64,000 nt of DNA from Mytilus trossulus. Taxonomy: Eukaryota; Mollusca; Bivalvia; Mytilida; Mytilidae. The stretch is from positions 66,014,929 to 66,078,928 of the forward strand of contig NC_086382.1 in NCBI RefSeq assembly GCF_036588685.1. Direction: 5' to 3'. Positions within the stretch are counted from its first letter, which is position 1; each line of letters opens with the position of its first letter. The translations under genes and the position numbers were made by a program. The notes under the pieces are model-generated. The model was not told the origin of the DNA and did not search any database. It saw nothing but the letters and a program-made list of their open reading frames with translations. Shown here in pieces: positions 11,201-21,209 of the stretch.

Positions 11201-14200
11201 GTAATCAAAATTAATTATGTCTGCCTATCCTTTATTGTCAGCTAACAGTGTCTATAAACCCTCGGAAAAAAATATATGTTTCATATCAATATATCAAGAA
11301 AACCGGTAGCACGAAAATAAATGAATACACAGTACGCAAACCAAGAGAGAGAAAAAAAAACCAACAAATTATCGAATCACATACGCCAAACAGAAAGAGA
11401 CCATCTAATTCCATACAGCGTTATCGTTTGGTATATATAATATAACCTTTCTCTGCTCTACACAAAGAAGCGAAGCATGACGTCATCACTGTTTCGGAGT
11501 AAGCTTGACCAAATGTAACGACAGGGATCGCTTCAGCCTTGAAGTCATATAACTTTGGAGTCAGTTTTTTGTACTCATACTCCAAAATCAACCAATCGAG
11601 CACTGAGAAAAGTTTTATGAATTTAACCCCTGGTGACGAAAGTGCAAAGTAACCTATTATTTTGATATGAGGTGTTCATAGATTGCAAAATGTTGTGCAA
11701 AAGCCACTGAGATATCTAAAAATAACACTGATATGTTTCATGAAAAAAACTTGATTATAATGTTTTTTTTTTGGTATGAAAAAGTAAATACGTAATTTCT
11801 TTATATTTCTATTTACCAGGTATGACACTGATGCCTACTTCGGAGGGACCTTGTCATCTCTAGCCACTAAGGGTGGTGATGTTTTAAAGAGTAAACATGT
11901 TACTTCTTTATATTTCTATTTACCAGGTACGACACCGATGCCTACTTTGGAGGGACCTTGTCATCTCTAGCCACTAAGGGTTGTGATGTTTTAAAGAGTA
12001 AACATGTTACTTCTTTATATTTCTATTTACCAGGTACGACACCGATGCCTACTTTGGAAGGACCTTGTCATCTCTAGCCACTAAGGGTGGTGATGTTTTA
12101 AAGAGTAAACATGTTACTTCTTTATATTTCTATTTACCAGGTATGACACTGATGCCTACTTCGGAGGGACCTTGTCATCTCTAGCCACTAAGGGTGGTGA
12201 TGTTTTAAAGAGTAACCATGTTACTTCTTTATATTTATATTTACCAGGTATGACACCGATGCCTACTTTGGAGGGACCTTGTCATCTCTAGCCACTAAGG
12301 GTGGTGATGTTTTAAAGAGTAAACATGTTACTTCTTTATATTTCTATTTACCAGGTATGACACTGATGCCTACTTTGGGGGACCTTGTCATCTCTAGCCA
12401 CTAAGGGTGGTGATGTTTTAAAGAGTAACCATGTTACTTCTTTATATTTATATTTACCAGGTATGACATTGATGCCTACTTCGGAGGGACCTTGTCATCT
12501 CTAGCCACTAAGGGTGGTGATGTTTTAAAGAGTAAACATGTTACTTCTTTATATTTCTATTTACCAGGTATGACACTGATGCCTACTTCGGAGGGACCTT
12601 GTCATCTCTAGCCACTAAGGGTGGTGATGTTTTAAAGAGTAACCATGTTACTTCTTTATATTTCTATTTACCAGGTATGACACTGATGCCTACTTCGGAG
12701 GGACCTTGTCATCTCTAGCCACTAAGGGTGGTGATGTTTTAAAGAGTAACCATGTTACTTCTTTATATTTATATTTACCAGGTATGACATTGATGCCTAC
12801 TTCGGAGGGACCTTGTCATCTCTAGCCACTAAGGGTGGTGATGTTTTAAAGAGTAAACATGTTACTTCTTTATATTTATATTTACCAGGTATGACACCGA
12901 TGCCTACTTTGGAGGGACCTTGTCATCTCTAGCCACTAAGGGTGGTGATGTTTTAAAGAGTAAACATGTTATTTCTTTATATTTCTATTTACCAGGTATG
13001 ACACTGATGCCTACTTCGGAGGGACCTTGTCATCTCTAGCCACTAAGGGGTGGTGATGTTTTAAAGAGTAACCATGTTACTTCTTTATATTTATATTTAC
13101 CAGGTATGACATTGATGCCTACTTCGGAGGGACCTTGTCATCTCTAGCCACTAAGGGTGGTGATGTTTTAAAGAGTAACCATGTTACTTCTTTATATTTA
13201 TATTTACCAGGTATGACACTGATGCCTACTTTGGGGGACCTTGTCATCTCTAGCCACTAAGGGTGGTGATGTTTTAAAGAGTAAACATGTTATTTCTTTA
13301 TATTTCTATTTACCAGGTATGACACTGATGCCTACTTCGGAGGGACCTTGTCATCTCTAGCCACTAAGGGTGGTGATGTTTTAAAGAGTAACCATGTTAC
13401 TTCTTTATATTTATATTTACCAGGTATGACACCGATGCCTACTTTGGAGGGACCTTGTCATCTCTAGCCACTAAGGGTGGTGATGTTTTAAAGAGTAAAC
13501 ATGTTACTTCTTTATATTTCTATTTACCAGGTATGACACTGATGCCTACTTTGGGGGACCTTGTCATCTCTAGCCACTAAGGGTGGTGATGTTTTAAAGA
13601 GTAACCATGTTACTTCTTTATATTTATATTTACCAGGTATGACATTGATGCCTACTTCGGAGGGACCTTGTCATCTCTAGCCACTAAGGGTGGTGATGTT
13701 TTAAAGAGTAAACATGTTACTTCTTTATATTTCTATTTACCAGGTATGACACTGATGCCTACTTCGGAGGGACCCTGTCATCTCTAGCCACTAAGGGTGG
13801 TGATGTTTTAAAGAGTAACCATGTTACTTCTTTATATTTCTATTTACCAGGTATGACACTGATGCCTACTTCGGAGGGACCTTGTCATCTCTAGCCACTA
13901 AGGGTGTTGATGTTTTAAAGAGTAAATATGTTACTTCTTTATATTTCTATTTACCAGGTATGACACCGATGCCTACTTTTGGGGGACCTTGTCATCTCTA
14001 GCCACTAAGGGGGGTGATGTTTTAAAGAGTAAACATGTTACTTCTTTATATTTCTATTTACCAGGTATGACACTGATGCCTACTTTGGGGGACCTTGTCA
14101 TCTCTAGCCACTAAGGGTGGTGATGTTTTAAAGAGTAAACATGTTACTTCTTTATATTTCTATTTACCAGGTATGACACTGATGCCTACTTTGGAAGGAC

Positions 14201-17200
14201 CTTGTCATCTCTAGCCACTAAGGGTGGTGATGTTTTAAAGAGTAACCATGTTATTTCTTTATATTTCTATTTACCAGGTATGACATTGATGCCTACTTCG
14301 GAGGGACCTTGTCATCTCTAGCCACTAAGGGTGGTGATGTTTTAAAGAGTAACCATGTTACTTCTTTATATTTATATTTACCAGGTATGACACCGATGCC
14401 TACTTCGGAGGGACCTTGTCATCTCTAGCCACTAAGGGTGGTGATGTTTTAAAGAGTAAACATGTTATTTCTTTATATTTCTATTTACCAGGTATGACAC
14501 TGATGCCTACTTCGGAGGGACCCTGTCATCTCTAGCCACTAAGGGTGGTGATGTTTTAAAGAGTAACCATGTTACTTCTTTATATTTCTATTTACCAGGT
14601 ATGACACTGATGCCTACTTCGGAGGGACCCTGTCATCTCTAGCCACTAAGGGTGGTGATGTTTTAAAGAGTAAACATGTTATTTCTTTATATTTCTATTT
14701 ACCAGGTATGACACTGATGCCTACTTCGGAGGGACCTTGTTATCTCTAGCCACTAAGGGTGGTGATGTTTTAAAGAGTAAACATGTTACTTCTTTATATT
14801 TCTATTTACCAGGTATGACACTGATGCCTTCTTTGGGGGGACCTTGTCATCTCTAGCCACTAAGGGTGGTGATGTTTTAAAGAGTAAACATGTTATTACT
14901 TTATATTTCTATTTACTAGGTATGCCACTGATGCCTACTTCGGAGGGACCTTGTCATCTCTAGCCACTAAGGGTGGTGATGTTTTAAAGAGTAACCATGT
15001 TACTTCTTTATATTTATATTTACCAGGTATGACATTGATGCCTACTTCGGAGGGACCTTGTCATCTCTAGCCACTAAGGGTGGTGATGTTTTAAAGAGTA
15101 AACATGTTTCTTCTTTATATTTCTATTTACCAGGTATGACACCGATGCCTACTTCGGAGGGACCTTGTCATCTCTAGCCACTAAGGGTGGTGATGTTTTA
15201 AAGAGTAAACATGTTACTTCTTTATATTTCTATTTACCAGGTATGACACCGATGCCTACTTCGGAGGGACCTTGTCATCTCTAGCCACTAAGGGTGGTGA
15301 TGTTTTAAAGAGTAAACATGTTATTTCTTTATATTTCTATTTACCAGGTATGACACTGATGCCTACTTCGGAGGGACCCTGTCATCTCTAGCCACTAAGG
15401 GTGCTGATGTTTTAAAGAGTAAACATGTTACTTCTTTATATTTCTATTTACCAGGTATGACACTGATGCCTACTTTGGAAGGACCTTGTCATCTGTAGCC
15501 ACTAAGGGTGTTGATGTTTTAAAGAGTAAACATGTTACTTCTTTATATTTCTATTTACCAGGTATGACACCGATGCCTACTTCGGAGGGACCTTGTCATC
15601 TCTAGCCACTAAGGGTGGTGATGTTTTAAAGAGTAAAACCAGCGTTTGTTCAGGATATGCAAACGTGTTTGAATCATTGTGCCAGTAAGTAGCTTTAGTT
15701 AGAGAGGTTGTATATACCAATTGAACATAAACATTTGTATTAATTTTCTAGAATGTATTGCATTGCATAGGAAACTACATACCACAACGACTGAAATTGA
15801 TAATAAATTGTACTAAAATGTTAATGACTTACGAGAATTTGCAGGTTGTTGAGACCTACTGTTCATTTTTCATTGCAAACATAAATCAAAACATGAAACT
15901 TCTTTCAACAGATATAGTAAACAATTATTTTCTCCTAATATGAATAACCGACAAAACAATACCAAACAACTTTTCCTCTTTTAGACAATCCATGCATATG
16001 AAAATAAACACATTATGTTCCGGATAATTTTAATTTACTAAGCGGCAGTTATTTCTGAGATTACTATATCATAAACTTACCAACGGTAGTAAACCAAAAT
16101 CACCTAGTCTAGTTAATACCGTAAAGAGATGCAAACCTCATCCATAACCAAAATCGACCCGATCCCGCTGAAAAAACATACAACCAACAAAAACAAACAA
16201 CAACGAAAACATAATCCACAATGTCTTATTTGAGACTGCAGAAACTTTTTCGGGACGTCGGTATCGCGGGATTGATCCTTTCGGGATTATGGAATATTTT
16301 TTTTTCGAATTTTGGGTCCTCGGGATTTCGGCATCAGGAACCTTCTAACCCCACCTCTTTTTCCCTCCCTCTTATTTGTTATAGGCACATAATAAAAATG
16401 CTTAACCAGTAAGTCGTGAGTACAAATCTCCTTATGTGTCTATCTTTTGGACACATTTTGTTGATTAATAAATTTGTATATACGTGTCAACGTGGTTTCT
16501 TTTGAAGAGTTGTCTCATTGGCAATCATACCACGTCTTCTTTGTTATATGTATGCGTCAACGTATTTGAAAAATTTGATACGTGTTAATAGACTGACCTC
16601 TTTTAGTATACCCACCTGTACGAACGTATGGGACAGTCAGCGTTGCGTGCGTTCTTAATTCCGTCCAACAACCCGTCTCGTGTAAGTTAAAGTTTTGAGT
16701 TCATGTAGATTTTTATGCTGAAGCGTAACACCTATATCTATCATGAAAAAACTCTTTTTATCATAGGGTAAATTAGGCTGTTAACATATACTTCGAAGTT
16801 CTAATCAGGTAAACGTTTAGGTCATTTATCGGGATTTGCCGTCACTTTACTTTGTAACTTACCACACTTGTTAATTATAAATTGCACTTTATGATTATAT
16901 ATCTAACGGGATAATGCAAGCAGGCATGGTGTCTTATGGACACACATTTTTGTTTGATATCTTCGAAGGAAGTGTTCAACATAACACTAACTATATAAAC
17001 ATGATGAACACAAGTCTAGTAGAGAAAAAAATAAACAGTACAAAAAATATTATCATTTTATGTTCTTTGGATTTCAGAGCACTAGGCATAACTTGTAAAA
17101 ATATCAGCGGGTACTCAAAAGGATATAGTCATAAACCTGGCGACACTATAACATATAACCAGAAAACCAATCATGCATGGAACGTTGTTCAGCTGAATGG

Positions 17201-18368
17201 AGTGTGGCGATTCATAGAAACTACATGGGGTGCAGGTCACGTAACTAAAGAAAAGAAATTTGTAAAGAATTTCAGTAACTTTTTCTTTCTCACTCCACCT
17301 GAAAGTTTTATTTACGATCATTTTCCGTACTTGAACAACAATATTGAAGATAGTAAGAAGTGGCAGCTTCTTGAAACTCCAATCTCAATAGAGGAATATT
17401 CAAGGAGACTTAAACCGTTTAAAAAAGCCAGAGAATATGGCGTCAAATTTACATCTCATCCATACGAAACAATCATCGTCAACAATTCACCATGTACAAT
17501 AATAGTTGAGACAACAGGTTATCCATTCCAGAATTGCTGGTATAATTTAAATGATGATAAAGGTACAGCGATCAATGCCGGGGCTATTATGGTGTGTGAA
17601 AATAACAAATCATGTAAGACCACTTTACGCCCTCCGCAAAAAGGAAAGTATACGCTCGCATTACATGCAGCAATAAACGATACAAATATTTCAATAGCCA
17701 AGTATATAATTGATTGTTTTGCTGTTGAACCAAACTGGAAACCTTTTCCAAACAACACTGGTTACTATGGCCCGAAGCCTGATTTCATTGATAGAGCATT
17801 TGAAAGGTCCTGTATCAACCCGTTCTATGAATGTAAAAATGGAAAATTGGATCTCTTATTGAAGACAATATCAACACCTGATGTACTAGTTCAATTACAC
17901 GATGCCGAAAATGTCGACCAAAAGGATTACCTGATTGTAGAGAAAAATGACTCCTCCATCAATATAAAGTTACGGTTATTAAATACGGGGTATTATAAAC
18001 TTCAACTGTTTAGCAAAGTCGACCAGTCCTACACTTTGGCATATACAGTACTCATACTAAACATTGCAGAATCGAACGTGAAATCAAAGTTTCCAATTAC
18101 CTACTTAAGTACTATAAATTATAAGTGTCAGCTAATTCAACCATTAGTTAGAGAACTGCCGGCAAATTCTGAAATTTGCTTTGAGTTTACCTCTCCAGCT
18201 TTTGAAAGCATTCTAGTAAATAAGAAAAAAATCCTCCAAGATAGCAAAGAGAAATGGAAAGTTACAGTTCACACAGGCGAATCTGGAGAATTACGATTGT
18301 CAGGAAAACCTGCGGATACAGATGACAACTCATACAAGACAATTTATACATTTGTAATAAAACCATAA
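8161..18368 (+). CDS. Gene A: KY-like transglutaminase-fold protein (5' end not found)
   Basis: Visible coding exons: 8161-8276, 15562-15684 and 17078-18368, 1530 nt in phase 0-2, 2-2, 2-stop. The protein starts APRSAEESIETLAKYL, then WVCENIRYDTDAYFGG, the nucleophile segment TSVCSGYANVFESLCQ, the His segment TNHAWNVVQLNGVWRF and ETTWGAG, then FLTPPESFIYDHFPY and about 300 residues of KY-type Ig-like beta repeats (PPQKGKYTL, GYYKLQLFSK, PLVRELPANSE). This is the plan of kyphoscoliosis peptidase-like proteins. Cys and His are present, but the usual Asp is Glu (FIETTWG), as in gene B. KY proteins act at the muscle Z-disc in vertebrates; the role here is inferred only by family. The 7.3-kb intron before the Cys exon holds the 107-bp array. 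Confidence 0.85.
8354..10925 (+). repeat. Higher-order tandem duplication, copy 1 (2572 bp)
   Basis: Starts at atggatttgttatggtcgat after a short aaaacaa junction, carries about 885 bp of unique intron, then 16 units of the 107-bp array. The same unique segment recurs from about 10926 with only a few differences; every landmark is displaced by 2571-2572 bp. Confidence 0.9.
9244..10927 (+). repeat. 107-bp acceptor/exon-head array, block 1 (16 copies)
   Basis: Units start (ccagg) at 9244, 9351, 9458, 9565, 9672, 9779, 9886, 9993, 10100, 10207, 10314, 10421, 10529, 10636, 10742 and 10849. Each contains a pyrimidine-rich tttctatttaccag acceptor and the first 76 or so nt of the exon that is complete only at 15562-15684. 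The block ends when exon head copy 16 fuses to aatggatttg. Confidence 0.95.
10926..13497 (+). repeat. Higher-order tandem duplication, copy 2
   Basis: Second copy of the 8354-10925 segment. The 885-bp unique part (10929-11815) is nearly identical to copy 1. Units 1-3 and 12-16 of the two blocks match in their diagnostic variants, whereas units 4-11 do not, although their number is equal. Later exchange or conversion inside the array is likely. Confidence 0.85.
11816..15561 (+). repeat. 107-bp acceptor/exon-head array, block 2 (35 extra copies, then the real exon)
   Basis: Units start at 11816, 11923, 12030, 12137 and so on at 107-bp steps, with a few 106- and 108-bp steps, to 15451. The 36th acceptor, at 15558, opens the complete exon. 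All keep an AG; the unit at 14916 has ttactag instead of ttaccag. The period is not a multiple of three, and reading on from any upstream acceptor meets an in-frame stop (ctc tag) within the next unit, so this is not a coding amplification. Confidence 0.95.
15562..15684 (+). CDS. Gene A exon with catalytic cysteine
   Basis: Acceptor tttaccag|GTATGAC, donor GCCA|GTAAGT. It codes for YDTDAYFGGTLSSLATKGGD and then VLKSKTSVCSGYANVFESLC. The Cys of SVCSGY is the nucleophile position of the transglutaminase fold. It is the only member of the array with a downstream coding part and a strong donor. Gene B's counterpart is 120 nt. Confidence 0.9.
15685..17077 (+). other. Gene A intron with dispersed repeats
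   Basis: Holds an inverted copy of the cccgaaat repeat (about 16240-16350) and a copy of the tgtctcattggcaatcat repeat (about 16500-16545). Otherwise nothing recognisable. ATGs at 16914 and before are intronic: the coding frame starts at the acceptor atttcag|AGC. Confidence 0.6.
16240..16350 (-). repeat. Degenerate cccgaaatcc repeat, inverted copy
   Basis: Reverse complement shares cctgat(c/g)ccgaaatcccg with 7378-7400. Confidence 0.55.
17078..18368 (+). CDS. Gene A terminal exon: His motif and KY Ig-like repeats
   Basis: 1291 nt, identical in length to gene B's last exon. It begins ALGITCKNISGYSKGYSHKP, followed by NHAWN and FIETTWGAG, then the beta-rich repeats. It ends in VIKP before TAA. 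An AATAAA lies over the stop region (about 18357). Confidence 0.9.
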
Positions 18369-19046
18369 TATTCTTTGTACAATGTAGTATTTTCATTCGA
18401 TTTTTTAAATAAGTAACAGTTATTTGTTATTTGAACAGTTGTAAGTTATCGTGCGACATTTAAGTTTGAGCAAAATACAAGTATTCAGTCATTTCCAATC
18501 AAAATGGGGTGCGTCTAGAGAGATTCGTACTCTCTGCACGTTACGAACGGTTACAACATCTTTTCTCAAGTGGTTCGTCGATTGCATAATTTCATTCTCG
18601 ATCCAATATACCCTTTTTACGAGTGGCGATCTTTTGCTGACTTTCATCTTGAACGGACTCTATTACAATATTATTGAGCATGGATGTTTGGAAGCTAAGT
18701 AAATATAATAACCGAAATAATTTAAGACAAGCAGACAGACAGAATATTTTATTATAGTTTCACATACCAATACAGAACAATATCATACATCATAATATTA
18801 GTATGGCAATACAAATAAAATGTAAATCTAAGTTAAAATATCGATATTCAGCCATGACTTACTATTGCTTTAAAACTAATTCGAACATTCATTACAAATG
18901 AATGAATAAAACTTTTACAATACATTAAAAAAAACAAAAAAAAAGCAAACTCAGTTATACACAACATTTTCTGCGATTAAGCATAGAATATAAAGATTTT
19001 GCTTAAAGGGTTGTATACTTAATAGTTATCCCACAAGGACGCGGTG
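18369..19046. other. 3' flank of gene A
   Basis: AT-rich. Near 18722-18750 a cagacagacagaatattttatt stretch could be the 3' tail of a small reverse-oriented LINE fragment ((TCTG)n after an A-rich end). No coding signal. Confidence 0.35.
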
Positions 19047-19891
19047 TGTCAGTGTAAGATCACCCCGATGGCCGCGGTGCATTACGTTTGCGCGCATAAC
19101 CATTACATTTGCGCGCAAAAATCATTTCGTTTGCGCGCAGCTTTTGATTACAATTGCGCGCATTTTTTGACAGGTAAAATACAGGTAATAATACTTTTTT
19201 ATTTATATTTTTTTGAATTTTTTACAAGAATAAGTACTCATTCCGTTAGTCTTAGTCCTCTGCTCACCAACGATGAGATGGAAGTGGGATTTCGAGCAAG
19301 TCCGTTTTATTATGCACAAGCGCTAAATCCTAGAAATATGTACAGATAAAATAGTTTAAAATACTAAAACATAGCTTATCTTAAAGGTAAAAGTATGTAT
19401 AAATTCATAAGTACATGTCTGTACGTGCCGAAACTCCATGTCTATGCCTTCGTGTAACTTTACAAACTAACTTAAATTATTCACTTATTTAAAAAAAAAA
19501 GATCACTATTCGTTGAAACACTTTTCACTTTAAACATTCGCAATGAACTTACATGTATGCTTTAAGCTATACTACGGAGTTTATAATGATCACTTTCAGT
19601 ATAATTTGTTAGAATTCAATATGAAAAGTATATAATTTGAATTAAGAAATATTTTCAAAATTCATATTTTATAGTCATATTTATTATGAAAATAAAAAAA
19701 AATATATAGTGAATTATAATTTAGTTTAATTTTTATTTATATTTTTACCTGAGTTTACCTGTAAAATGAATGCGCGCAAAATTAATGTTATCAAAAGCTG
19801 CGCGCAAACGTAAAACATTTTAATCCCCAAATGCGCGCAAACGTAGTGCACCCATTGGCCGGAGGCCAGAGGGTGATCCGTAACACTGACA
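19047..19891. mobile_element. Non-autonomous DNA transposon (MITE) with GCGCGC-rich terminal repeats
   Basis: Inverted ends start TGTCAGTGT and finish ACACTGACA. Both ends carry gatcaccc, tggccg, ggtgca and several copies of tttgcgcgca in mirrored order, over about 120 bp. The interior is AT-rich with no transposase. A TG dinucleotide lies outside both ends and could be the target duplication. Confidence 0.8.
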
Positions 19892-20305
19892 TGACAAGTC
19901 CGACTGGGATACCTATTTTACATCAAAGCTGTTTTAGATTAGACGAAAACCCATTTACAATTCCTAAAATCTAGTTTAGAATGCCACACAATCATAACAA
20001 TATACTTTATAAATTACTATATGGTGTATACCCTTTTTGACCCCCAAACACGATGAGTAGATATCAAACAATGTCAGCTCGTCCCACACTATATCGCCAC
20101 TTATAAACATATCGTCCCACTCTTGTTTATCGACTTGCCCCACTTTGAAAAAGTGTAAAATCGAAATAAACAATCAGTCTGAAAACTCAATAATTAACGA
20201 AAAGGGTAAAAACCCCACTGAATAAAGGTCTGACAACTCGCCCCACTTATAAAAAGATCTTGCTTCCTTTAAGTATGTCAAATTACTATTATTTTGTATC
20301 CAGTT
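19892..20305. other. Non-coding AT-rich interval
   Basis: Contains scattered gccccact-type short repeats (about 20085-20245) but no gene or element I can name. Confidence 0.4.
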
Positions 20306-20380
20306 GTCCTGGTGTAGTGGTATGTGTCGTGGCTACATATGCTAAAGGTCTTGAGTTCGAATCCCAGCATATACACTGGA
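20306..20380 (+). other. tRNA-like sequence (pseudogene or SINE head)
   Basis: A box tggtgtagtgg at 20310-20320, B box gagttcgaatccc at 20353-20365. Acceptor-stem pairing is poor. Confidence 0.45.
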
Positions 20381-20529
20381 ATTTTTCTACGTGAATTTTG
20401 TTAGATAGTCTTTCCGTATGATTAGTTATAAGTTCTATAGTGGATTTGACATTCTCGCCAGAATGTTACAGAACAATGGAAAGCATGCAAAAACAAGAAA
20501 CTCAAACTGGGGTGATCTGGCCAGAGGCC

Positions 20530-21200
20530 CCTCACTTGGGACAGGCGCAAAAATGGAGATATTTTGGCTTTTTGTAACGACCTGTCTCTATAGCTAAAGG
20601 TAGAGACCCACTTCTAAAATTAGATAAAATACGTCTATGTTGTCTATCATTTACATTTCTGAGATATGAAATTGTTTCTAATACATTTTTATAAAGTCTA
20701 TAAGTACGTAATTCGTTACCATTTGGTTCATTTCTATCTTGATACAATTTTCCAACCCATTCTTCTTTTCAATTTCATAAAATTTTGTTTTAATATCATA
20801 CACTTTATGTCTGTTGGAATATTGGCTATTAATGATATCATATAAACAAAGTTTATGAGCTATTTCAAAACATTTCTTGTCCCACGATCGAGAGATATTC
20901 ATACCCTGCATATCGACCTTGTGTGCAATTCTATAGTCATACGTATATCGCACTCTAAAAAATAGACGGCTAATTTTGTTGATTTAAAACCCATATCACC
21001 TAAAGCCGCTATATTTGACGCATTTGATGAACTTCCCATAAAAAGTCTTCATGCCTTGTTCTGAATTGTTTGAACTTCCCTCCAGTTGTGGTGTCCCCAT
21101 AATCGGACTCAATGAAATGGCACGGGATCAATAAGAGTTTTATAAAGTTTTGTATAAACATCAAATGACATCCCTCCACATGATAAAAAAATAGTGTATA
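20530..21200 (-). pseudogene. LINE ORF2 C-terminal remnant, minus strand
   Basis: Conceptual minus-strand reading gives SFDVYTKLYKTLIDPVPFH, then WREVQTIQNKA, NIAALGDMGF, a SWDKKCFEIAH block, and finally HRRILSNFRSGSLPLAIETG at about 20590. This is the order seen after the RT domain of CR1/Jockey-like LINEs. Stops and at least one frameshift (near 20740) show it is dead. Confidence 0.7.
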
Positions 21201-21209
21201 CACCAAATC

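Noticed and set aside
9244..15561. Array read as a protein tandem repeat
   Set aside because: The 107-bp period breaks frame and every frame meets stops; only the exon-head portion has coding character.
9244..15561. Array read as a CRISPR array
   Set aside because: Contiguous near-identical units with no unique spacers, in a eukaryotic intron.
16914..17077. N-terminal extension of the last gene A exon from ATG 16914
   Set aside because: The open frame runs through the intron; KY-family homology begins exactly at the acceptor at 17078.
18451..18702. ORF of 83 codons after gene A
   Set aside because: No family, no splice or start context; overlaps 3' flank sequence.
20306..20380. Functional tRNA gene
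   Set aside because: A and B boxes are good but the acceptor stem does not pair; called tRNA-like only.
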